Below, one piece after another: positions 38,501 through 45,210 of a stretch of 64,000 bases of DNA. Below the pieces are notes generated by a model. The model saw only the letters and a program-made list of their open reading frames with translations, searched no databases and was not told where the DNA came from. Positions within the stretch are counted from its first letter, which is position 1. Each line of letters starts with the position of its first letter. The position numbers and the translations under genes are program-made. The stretch is from contig JAJZQG010000008.1 in assembly GCA_021847645.1 (NCBI GenBank), forward strand, positions 1-64,000, read 5' to 3'. Origin of the DNA: Myxococcales bacterium (lineage in GTDB: Bacteria > Myxococcota_A > Polyangia > Polyangiales > Polyangiaceae).

Positions 38501-41500
38501 ATGGTGGTTCTGCAGGTTGTCCTGGTACAGCGCCGCAATGCGGTGCAGCAGATCCACCTTCTGGAACGGATCTTCCTGGAATCGAACCTGCACCTCCAAC
38601 ACACTGATCAGCTTCTCCCACGCCCCTGACCCCTCGTAGAACGGCTCCAGAACACTCGCCGCCGAGAGCGGATCCGCCTCGCCGTTCTTCAGACGCTCCA
38701 GCGCTTCGAGCGTCGGTGCGTGGTCCGACTGCTGCGTCAGGATGTCCCGGTACAGCTCGATCGCCCGCGGAGCGTCGTTCAGATGCTTCTCGTACAGCTC
38801 CGCGATGCGGTACTGGTACGAGATCGCCTCGGCCGGATCCATCGTCAGCTCCGACTCGTGCTGCAGCACCGACAACAGATCCTGCCACGACTCCGACGTC
38901 TGGTAGAGAACGTCCAGCCGGCCCAGCGCGGTCAGATCGTCAGGATCGAGCTCCAGCACGCGCTGGTACGTGTCGATCGCGCGCGCCACATCGTTGATCT
39001 CGCGCTCGTAGACCGCACCCATCTGGTAGTAGATGAGCTTCTTCTCCTCGGGATCGAGCACCAGGTCGACCTTCTTGGTGTAGGCCGCCAGCAGCTCCTC
39101 CCACCGGCTCAAGCCCAGGTAGCGCCCAATCAGCGCGTCGACTGCCTGCAGATCGTCCGGATCGATGTCCAGGATCTTCAGGTACACGCCGATGGCCGCC
39201 TCGGGCCGCTCGAGCATCTCGTCTTCGATCGCTGCCGCCTGGAACAGAGCCTCCTTCTTGCTCTGAGGCTCGTCCAGAATCTCCGCCTTGCGCTGCAAGA
39301 CCAGCGATAGGTCGGCGTAGCGCTCCGAGCCCCGGAACAAGCCCTCGAGCGCCTCGGCCGCCGGAAGATTCGTCGGATCGATCGTCAATACCTTGCGGTA
39401 CAGCCGGACCGAGTTCTCCACGTCGCGCAGGTCCTGCTCGAATACCCGCGCCGCCATCGAGTACAGCTGGCTCGTGAGCACCGGGTCGTCCTGACGACCG
39501 GCCAGGTTCTCGAACACACCCGCCAGATCGGCGAAACGCGAGGTCGCCCTCGCCAGACGCTCAATACCCGTCTGCGTCTCCTCGTGCGCCGGATCCTCCG
39601 CGAGCGCACGCGCCAACGTGTCGAACGCCGAGTCCAGATCTCCCGCGGCATCCTCGTGCAGCTGGGCAATGGCGTGCAGCAACTCCACCCGACGAAGCGG
39701 GTCGTCCGAGCGGCGTACCTGCACCTCGTGCACACCAATGAGCTTCTTGAAGTCCCCCGACTGCCGGTACAACGGCTCCAGGATCTCGGCGATCGTCAGC
39801 TCGAAGTCCGGCAGCTTGCCCAGCCGCTCCAGCGCCTGAAGTGCCGTGTCGTTGCTCGGCTCCCGGTCGAGTACCTGACGGTAGATCTCGATGGCCTGAT
39901 CGATCTGGTTCATCTCCGACTCGCGCAGACCCGCCAGCCGCAACATCAGCGTGAGCTGCGCGTCCTCCGTCTCCGCCAGCCGAAGCTGCGCCTCGAGATT
40001 CTCGGCCAGCTCGACCCACATCTTCTGACGGGTGAACAGCGCGTCGAGCGCCACCAGGGCCACTTGGCTCGTCTCGTCGATGCCCAACACCTCGCGGTAC
40101 GCCGCGATCGCGTCCTCAGGCTTGCCCAGCCGCTCCTCGTAGACCTGGGCCATCTGCGCATACAGCTCCACCCGCGCCGCCAGGTCCTCCTCCAGCTCGA
40201 TGCGCTTTCGGTACACTCCGATCAGATCGTCCCACCGCTCGGTGCGACGATACAGCGCGTCGAGGGCCGAGAGCGCCTCGACATCCGCCGGGTCGATACC
40301 CAGAACACGCCCGTAGCCGGCCGCCGCTTCGTCGACCTTGCCCAGCTTCTCCTCGATGGCTGCCAACCGCATCCAGTAGTCGCGCGCCAGCATCACGTCC
40401 GTCAGCCCCTCGGCCACCTCCGCAAAGATGGCCTCGAGCTTGCCCCACGCCGACGACTCCGACGCATAGGCCTCCAGTTCGCCCCGGGCCTCCACGTTGG
40501 CCGGATCCTGCTTGAGCGCACGCGCCTGCGCGTCGAACGCCCGCGCCAGGTCGTTCAGCTGTCCGGCCGCCGTGCGCGCCACGCGCCGCAACAGCTCCAC
40601 GCGCTGAGCCACTTCTTCCTGACAGCTCGCGAGCACTTCGAGCACGCCCACCAGCTTCTCCCAGTCACCGCGTGCCTCGTAGATCGGATCCAGAATCTCC
40701 GCCGCTTGTGCCATCAGGTCGGCATTGCCCAGCATGTGCTCGAGCGCCGCTCTCGCGCCTTCATGGCCTTGCTCCAGGAATAGGATCTCCCGGTAGTTCT
40801 CCAGCGCTCCCTGCGGGTCCGCCAGGTGCTGCTCGAGCGTCGAGCCCAGCCGGTACTTGAGGTCCACCAGCTCGGCTTCGCTCACGTCCAGCTCGATCAG
40901 GCGACGCAACACCTCGACGTAGCTCGGATAGTCCTCCAGCTGACGATACAAGGAGTCGAGCGCCCGAAGCGCCGTCACGTCCGAGGCGTCTTCGTCGAGC
41001 ACCGACCGGTACGTCGCGATCGCCTGGTCCGGACGCTTCATCTCGTTCACGTACAGCGCGGCGATGCGGTTGAGCACTTCGCGCTTCTCGTCGAAGCTCC
41101 CCGCTAGATCGCGACGGCGCTCGTAGATCTGCAGCAAATCGTCGAAGCGTCCGGTCTGGCGGTAGAGCGTCTCGAGCGCCGAGATCGCGGCGCCGTTCGC
41201 GTCGTCCGCGTCGTACACCGCCTTGTACTCGACGATCCCTTCGTCCACGTTCGCTACTTCTTCGACCAGCACCCGGCCCAGCGTCAGATGGAGCGCGATC
41301 GCCAGGTCTCGCTCGCCGTTCATCTCCGCCGTGGAGATGGCTCGACGATACGACGCGATCACGTCGCTCCAGCGACCTGTCGCCTTCGCCAGACGCTCGA
41401 CGTCTTCGCGGCAGGCGTCGTCGCCGGGCGAGATCTCGAAGGCAGCCAGGAACCGCTCGAACGCCTTGTCGGTGTCCTTGACCTTCGTCTCGTAGAGCAC

Positions 41501-43876
41501 CGCGACCTCGCGCAACAGCTCGAGGCGCGTGAAGTCGTCTTCCTCGTGGCTCAGCTTGACCTCGATGGCCGTCGCCAGTCCCTTCGAGTTGCCCGCATCC
41601 TGGTAGATCGGAATCAGCGCCTCCGCGGCCGCCAGATGCTGCGGATCCAACGCAAGCACCTTCTCGAGCGCCTTCGACGCCCGATCGGGCTTGGACTTCT
41701 TATCCGCCCACAGCTGGGCCACCTTCATCAGCAGCGAGATCTTGCCCTTCGCCTCGGGCTCCTTGTCCTCTTGCGACTCGAGCACCCGGATGAACTCGTC
41801 CCACTTGCCCGACTCGGCGTAGAACACCTCCAGGTCGTCCCAGCGCCCAAGCGCAATGTACTTCTTGCGCAGCTGCTCCTGCGCCCGACGGTCGTCCGGC
41901 GTCAGTGCCAACAGCTGGCGCCATGCATTGACCGCTCCTTCGTCGTCGTTGAGACGATCGCCGTACAACATGCCCAGCTTGGTCAGCAGCGCCTGCTTGG
42001 TCTTGAGGTCTGCCGTGGTCTCGACCTGCTTGTCGATGACCTTCGCCAGTTGGTCGTACTGCTTGGTGTGCTCGTACAGCGGCCCAAGAGCGGTCAGCGC
42101 TGCCTCGTTCTCCGGGTCCGCATTCAAGACCTCGACCCACAGGTCGATGCTGATCTCCGGCTTGCGCAGACGCTTGGTGGCCAGGTCCGCGATCTCGACG
42201 TACTCAGCGGTGCGCGCCGACGGTGACGGGGCCCGGTCAGCCTGTGCGCGACGCAGACGGATGAGATTCTCCCAATCGCGTCGCTTCTCGTACATCTGCA
42301 GCAGGTAGTCGATCGCCTTGGTGTTCTGCGGGTCGTACTCGAGGACCTTCTCGTACGCTTTGATGGCCTCGGCTTGGTTGGCGAACTTCGTCACGAACAG
42401 GTCCGCCGCCCGCTGGTACAGATCGACCTTCTCGTCCGGGTTCGGAACCGCGTCCGCCAACGTCACCAACGTCTTGACCAGCTCGTTGAACCGCTTCGCC
42501 GCCTCCTGCTTGATCGCCAGATCGCGCAGCTCGGCAACCTTGTCCATGTCCACCGCCGGCGGCGCTTCGACCGCGGGCTCCGCGCTCACCGCTTGCGGCT
42601 CCTCGACACCGACCGGCTCCCGCGCGGCCGCCTCGGGTTGCGCGAGCGACGTCTCGGGCTCCGGCGCCGGCGCAACGCCCGTCGCCTTCGACGAGGGCGC
42701 TGGCGCAGGCACAACGGAGGGCACAACCGGCGCCGGCTGCGCCTCGGCACCGGACGGCGTGAGCTTCTGCCCGATTTGCAGCTCGAAGGCCTTGACGCTC
42801 GGATGCTCGGGAGCGCGGGCGGCCAGACGCTCGAACAGCTTCTGCGCCTTGAGCAGATCGCCCATCTTCTGCCAGGTCAGCACGGCCGCCTGGGTCTGGT
42901 AGAACGTGATCGTGGCCGGGTCGGTCGTGCGCGCTTGCGCCGCCTCGGCGGCCTGAACGACTCGATCCCACGCTCCGTCTCGGGTCCCCCACACCTCTCG
43001 CAGGTACAGGAACGCAGCCTCCATGTGCGCGTCGAGCGCGAGCGCCTCTTCGGCCAGCTGCGCTCCCACGTCGAGGTTCTGGTGCCGCGTGGCCCAACGC
43101 ACCGCGAAGCCGAACGCGAGAGCGGCACGCGCCGTGGCGCCGGTCGCCTGCTCCAGCGCAGCCTTCTGCGCCGCCAGCAAGTCCGAGACGCGGCTCGGAT
43201 CGCTGAGCATGCCCTCGTAGAGCGCAACCACCTGGCTGTTCGTCGGGTCGGCCTCGAACGCCTTGGCGAGCATGCCCTCGGTCTCCTCCGGGGCGAAGCG
43301 ACGGGTGATGCGGGCCGCGCGGAGAAACAGACGAGCTCGGGCGCTGCCGTCCTGCTCCTGGTGCGCTGTGCGCAGGAGGAAAGCCACGCGGTCCTGCCAA
43401 CCGCCGGACTCGATTTGAGCGTCTTCCAGACACGAGCTCGCTTCCGTGCTCGCCCCCTTCGAGGCGCCGAGCGCTCGCGCGTACGTCGCCATCGCTCGCT
43501 CGTTGTCGCCTTCGTCGGTCAACACGTCTGCCAGCTCCAGCAGCAACGAGCTGGTCCGAGACTCGTCCGATTCGACCTTGAGCTCGAGGTCGATCAGCTT
43601 CTGAACCATGTTGAGCTTGCCCAGTCGCCAGTAGATGCGGCGCGCTCCCGCCAAGGCCGCCACCAGGCTTGGCTGGAACTTGAAGGCGTCTTGGAAGTGC
43701 TTCAGAGCCTTGACGCTTTGAAGGAACTTGTCGTCGAGCAACCGGCCCAACAGCAGGTGCAACTGGGCCTTGGCCGACGGCTGCGACTCGGTCGCGAGCG
43801 CTTTCTCGAGCTCCTCGAGAGTCGCCTGCCAATCATGCACTTCCTCAAGCTGCTTCAGACGCTGCTGCAGATCCAT
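32534..43876 (-). CDS. gltI: Giant TPR protein, GltI/AgmK-like, with M48-like C-terminal domain
   Basis: The 3780-residue product is nearly all helical repeat: a basic unit of about 72 residues (LYExxLxDxxxAIxAYRxVL, DPxxxxALxALxxLY, WxxLxxVxE) repeated along most of its length. An Ala/Pro-rich linker lies near residues 385-450. Four units carry an insert of the form EILEPLYxxxGDWEKL. The last 330 or so residues differ: they resemble an M48-peptidase fold but read AKHLSN where HExxH would be. No signal peptide is visible. Size, repeat type and gene order match M. xanthus AgmK/GltI (about 3800 aa, recalled), a gliding-motor component. ATG 43876 was chosen (GAGGG just before) rather than TTG 43891. 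Confidence 0.8.
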   Translation of the reverse strand: MDLQQRLKQLEEVHDWQATLEELEKALATESQPSAKAQLHLLLGRLLDDKFLQSVKALKHFQDAFKFQPSLVAALAGARRIYWRLGKLNMVQKLIDLELKVESDESRTSSLLLELADVLTDEGDNERAMATYARALGASKGASTEASSCLEDAQIESGGWQDRVAFLLRTAHQEQDGSARARLFLRAARITRRFAPEETEGMLAKAFEADPTNSQVVALYEGMLSDPSRVSDLLAAQKAALEQATGATARAALAFGFAVRWATRHQNLDVGAQLAEEALALDAHMEAAFLYLREVWGTRDGAWDRVVQAAEAAQARTTDPATITFYQTQAAVLTWQKMGDLLKAQKLFERLAARAPEHPSVKAFELQIGQKLTPSGAEAQPAPVVPSVVPAPAPSSKATGVAPAPEPETSLAQPEAAAREPVGVEEPQAVSAEPAVEAPPAVDMDKVAELRDLAIKQEAAKRFNELVKTLVTLADAVPNPDEKVDLYQRAADLFVTKFANQAEAIKAYEKVLEYDPQNTKAIDYLLQMYEKRRDWENLIRLRRAQADRAPSPSARTAEYVEIADLATKRLRKPEISIDLWVEVLNADPENEAALTALGPLYEHTKQYDQLAKVIDKQVETTADLKTKQALLTKLGMLYGDRLNDDEGAVNAWRQLLALTPDDRRAQEQLRKKYIALGRWDDLEVFYAESGKWDEFIRVLESQEDKEPEAKGKISLLMKVAQLWADKKSKPDRASKALEKVLALDPQHLAAAEALIPIYQDAGNSKGLATAIEVKLSHEEDDFTRLELLREVAVLYETKVKDTDKAFERFLAAFEISPGDDACREDVERLAKATGRWSDVIASYRRAISTAEMNGERDLAIALHLTLGRVLVEEVANVDEGIVEYKAVYDADDANGAAISALETLYRQTGRFDDLLQIYERRRDLAGSFDEKREVLNRIAALYVNEMKRPDQAIATYRSVLDEDASDVTALRALDSLYRQLEDYPSYVEVLRRLIELDVSEAELVDLKYRLGSTLEQHLADPQGALENYREILFLEQGHEGARAALEHMLGNADLMAQAAEILDPIYEARGDWEKLVGVLEVLASCQEEVAQRVELLRRVARTAAGQLNDLARAFDAQARALKQDPANVEARGELEAYASESSAWGKLEAIFAEVAEGLTDVMLARDYWMRLAAIEEKLGKVDEAAAGYGRVLGIDPADVEALSALDALYRRTERWDDLIGVYRKRIELEEDLAARVELYAQMAQVYEERLGKPEDAIAAYREVLGIDETSQVALVALDALFTRQKMWVELAENLEAQLRLAETEDAQLTLMLRLAGLRESEMNQIDQAIEIYRQVLDREPSNDTALQALERLGKLPDFELTIAEILEPLYRQSGDFKKLIGVHEVQVRRSDDPLRRVELLHAIAQLHEDAAGDLDSAFDTLARALAEDPAHEETQTGIERLARATSRFADLAGVFENLAGRQDDPVLTSQLYSMAARVFEQDLRDVENSVRLYRKVLTIDPTNLPAAEALEGLFRGSERYADLSLVLQRKAEILDEPQSKKEALFQAAAIEDEMLERPEAAIGVYLKILDIDPDDLQAVDALIGRYLGLSRWEELLAAYTKKVDLVLDPEEKKLIYYQMGAVYEREINDVARAIDTYQRVLELDPDDLTALGRLDVLYQTSESWQDLLSVLQHESELTMDPAEAISYQYRIAELYEKHLNDAPRAIELYRDILTQQSDHAPTLEALERLKNGEADPLSAASVLEPFYEGSGAWEKLISVLEVQVRFQEDPFQKVDLLHRIAALYQDNLQNHHAAFDTYARALSLDNTNQDTLAALESLASVTDRWAQTAALYDAELGKLEDNPEWLVEFGLRTAGVYELHLEDLDNSVARYRRVLTADPENQRALSSLDRLFKQAERWGDLAQVLVREAETAEDPEAALEYKFRLGQVYQLQLNDLDSAVQAYREVITATPDHTLTLQALEQLFASGIKQVEIGEILEPLYTDNGDWEKLAGVYEAQLAHQGETSERLAMYYRLAELFESSLLDPVRAMDVYVRAVKEFPLDERVGEELERLASTIDGGWDRLGNAYADVLDVQRDTQVQKTIGKRHARVFEEELQQVDNAIATYRYVLGVDPTDGDALANLDRIYDAMEQWPELAQILEQRVLATQDTGELVELYSRMGSTYEERLSHYDDAIRAYRKIFDELEPAHEAAIAALERLYEYRQAWPELNMVYERQLSNAMGDVEEAEIRAKMARLASDKLGDVPRAVDTWKRVLDLRGEDVEALGALANLYESQQQWAELCEVLERQFDIADSDEDRVAIRLRRAHVFLERLGRDEEALEDFQRVLDIDYANVDALRSIANIWRSRNEAYELVNALHALVDRASAMIDAAELKAVFRELGITYGTTLQQPFDAADAWTKLLDVDPGDFEALDALEAIYRADERWTDVIDVKMRRAEALPEASERIRELLEVTELWERNVGDRDSGTLAFEKVLGIEPTHDRAFLALEELHTAAQRWEPLIELYLARLDTREQLEDQTELLRKIAKVFEEHVDDKNQAFDALLKAFELDYSDNETARYLEKMAQATGRWTELIQTANQWLLAETEPPKIIQLSLRLAKWYGEDLGQVQYAHAYFQKVMQFDRGNVAVLRQMASLFRKNQQWQELGRTLTEALNHATSETDRKEIQTELGELLEKQLSDVDKGLVFYKNALDVDAYYLPALTALERIYTDRQQFRDLVGILENKVVALKEDAEQVAALKVRIGGLWETTLGDANAAADAYKAALEAEPANLLAMRGLERIYNLQSNWPSLVQVLDQQLDVVPTERERIEVLLKLATIHEEQFLKPEEAAAKFEQVLEIDPNQEVALVGLERCYSKMRQWLDLVNTYERHISVTLDRNLKIELYGYIAQVFATEVDDVDRAIDAYQNIVDLDEANVGALEQLAKLYEKKGSASDAIDFMTRVAELTADGAQRVEMYYRIGRSLDTQLGDRIAAREKFEIALDLDPTHLATLGALKEIALDAGEYDQAARYLDQEQTHTQAPRQRAKLLVELGALREQHLEEHEPAVQAYEFALQADPENEEAAKPLLEEYVKVGRWAEAEPLADMLLKKSAKAERFELHQLYKMQGRIAAELGNDEKALKAYKEAHHLDLTDQETIRGLAEVSFKLGDWANALSNYQKVLTSLEEDDREQRATVYYKLGCIKRSQGQLKQAVNNFEKALAIDDAHRPTLQAMVEIFSELNDWKQVCAYKRQILDNIFDADERFLLLNEIGDIWADKEKNAPKAIETLEEALDLKPDNHVLLHKLLGLYQAVKNYEKMIDTIQAVSDLETSPERKARYLYTMAQLHRDQQDLGRAVELFNEALDLNPDFLEAFERINKILTSQKDWKLLERSYRKMIHRIAGKGKGDLEYNLWHNLGVVYRDRLGEVDKAIEAFKMAARLKPEDVTQRQILAELYESADQLDLAIEEQQEILRQDPTQVAPYRALYQLYYRKQAFDEAWCMCAALSFLRRADEDQQKFFDDYRPKGIPPARNRIDNEAWRKYVFHRNEDVYVGQIFEMLTNAALTAKIRQLQASKQLFVPDKRYKQEPHTTTVTFAKTFFHVAKVLGITPPELYVHTNIQGGLTAAPVIPFASVAGQSVLSGFSPHELSFVCAKHLSNYRGEHYIKNIFPTQSELTQLFFAGLRMVLPDAPVPPEMAQNIDVTAKALAPFMLAQHQEGLRHVVRKFMETKAAINIKQWLQATEITACRAGLVVCGDLEVAKKILLIEPQVPGDLTAQDKITELIVFSVSSEYFALRKALGLSIA

Positions 43877-43920
43877 GAATCCCTCGGTCAATACGCGAAG
43901 AAGGCCACGATGAAATGAAG

Positions 43921-43956
43921 CGTGTCCCGTGACGCCGCTGGGCGACCCGGGACACG
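43921..43956. repeat. 9-bp inverted repeat just upstream of gltI
   Basis: CGTGTCCCG (43921-43929) and CGGGACACG (43948-43956) are perfect inverted copies around 18 bases, in the 103-base gap between the TPR lipoprotein and the giant gene. No clean T-run follows, so it may be a partial terminator, an mRNA-stabilising hairpin or a binding site that tunes gltI expression. Confidence 0.55.
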
Positions 43957-43979
43957 CGCGGTTCGGGATGCGGCTCGAT

Positions 43980-44891
43980 TCAAACGCCGCCCAGCTTTCC
44001 GATGAGCGCCATTGCCTGCTCGCACTGCTCCTTGTACTTGTCGGACTTGCCGCCCTTGCAGCCGCGGGCCTGGAACTGCTTGAGCATCTGAATGGCCTGG
44101 GCCTTCTTGGGCGGATTCATGACCGCGTAGGTGCTGCCGAGATTGAAGAGAATCTCCGGGTGCTCATCGGCCGGTCCCAGCTTGTTCGCGGTCTCCAGCG
44201 CCTCGACCATGCCGTTGAGATCGCCCTTCATCTGACGCACCTGCGCGAGCAGCATGTACATGTTGAACTTCGACTTGCTCGAGTCGGACTCGAAGGAGAT
44301 GCCCTCCTTCAAGACGCCTTCGGCCTGATCGGGATAGCCGAGGCGGATGTACAGGTCGGCCAGGGGCGCGTAGAACGACCCCTCGTTGGGCAAGTGCTGG
44401 ATCGCCTTCGTGTAGTCCTCGAGCGCGTCCTGCTCCTTGTCGAGCCACATCATCACCGTGCCCAACTCGAAGTAGCAGTGCGCGAAGTTCGGGTCGGCCT
44501 GCACGCACTTCTCGAGAGGCTCGCGGGCTTCCTCCCACGCACTCTGCGCTTTCGACTTGTCCGCGACCTGCACCAGCGCGTAGCCACGCTCGTACCAGTA
44601 CGTCGCGAACGTCGGCGCGATCTGCGTGGCGCGCGCCAGCGTCGACGCGACCTTCTCCCACTCCTCCTTCTTCCGGTAGGTGGTCGCGAGCTTGTACATG
44701 ATCCTGTGATTGGTCGGATCGAGCTGCACCGCTTGCTCGTACTTGTCGATGGCCGCGTCGAACGCGCCCTGCTTCTTCAACAAGTCCCCGTCGTTCGCCA
44801 GGTTGACCGCGTCGATCTTCGCCCGGCTGCAGCCCATGGAAAGAACCAGGAAACCCAGGGCCGATGCGACACACAACGTGCCAAGCTTCAT
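43980..44891 (-). CDS. TPR lipoprotein between gltG and gltI
   Basis: The 303-residue protein has a signal peptide with lipobox LSMGC and about six TPR motifs from residue 30 to the end (AAIDKYEQAVQLDPTN, YKLATTYRKKEEWEKVASTL, PLEKCVQADPNFAHCYFELG, ALEDYTKAIQHLPNEG, PLADLYIRLGYPDQAEGVL). AAAGGTGG precedes ATG 44891. It probably sits in the inner leaflet of the outer membrane and binds partner proteins. In M. xanthus the glt order would place the GltH barrel here (recalled), so this is either a different component or a lineage-specific one. The 319-base gap before it may hold a promoter, but none was found. Confidence 0.8.
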   Translation of the reverse strand: MKLGTLCVASALGFLVLSMGCSRAKIDAVNLANDGDLLKKQGAFDAAIDKYEQAVQLDPTNHRIMYKLATTYRKKEEWEKVASTLARATQIAPTFATYWYERGYALVQVADKSKAQSAWEEAREPLEKCVQADPNFAHCYFELGTVMMWLDKEQDALEDYTKAIQHLPNEGSFYAPLADLYIRLGYPDQAEGVLKEGISFESDSSKSKFNMYMLLAQVRQMKGDLNGMVEALETANKLGPADEHPEILFNLGSTYAVMNPPKKAQAIQMLKQFQARGCKGGKSDKYKEQCEQAMALIGKLGGV

Positions 44892-45210
44892 CTGTCTAGC
44901 CACCTTTCAGCATCGGAACGTCGTTCCACGTCCCCGCACGAACGAGTTGTCCTCCCGCCCGTTGGGCGGTCGCTCTGTGAAGCGCCGCGCTGTTCGACAC
45001 CGTGCGATGTCGGCGCGGAAAAGCATTCGAGGATGCCGAGCACACCCTCGCGGGCACCTCGGCAAGAACAGCAAGAAGCGCCGGAAGTCTACGCGGACGC
45101 GCCCGGAAAAGTCCAGGGCGATCCGGTCCAATGCTGAGGCTGTCGCGAGGGTTGGAAAGGGCAGAAGCCCACGGATTGGCTTGTAGCGGAGGCGGACAAC
45201 TGCGGTGGGC
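44892..45210. other. Intergenic region between gltG and the TPR lipoprotein gene
   Basis: The 319-base gap within an otherwise tightly packed block holds a small hairpin (CCGCCC-GTT-GGGCGG, 44955-44969) but no clear promoter or terminator on the minus strand. Its length hints at an unseen start site for the TPR lipoprotein and gltI. Confidence 0.45.

Noticed and set aside
42237-43832. Long frames in other phases inside the giant TPR gene (also 33387-36146 and plus-strand frames at 36188-38629)
   Set aside because: They mirror the repeat composition of the real frame, are rich in Arg/Ala/Gly, and have no recognisable domain or ribosome-binding site.
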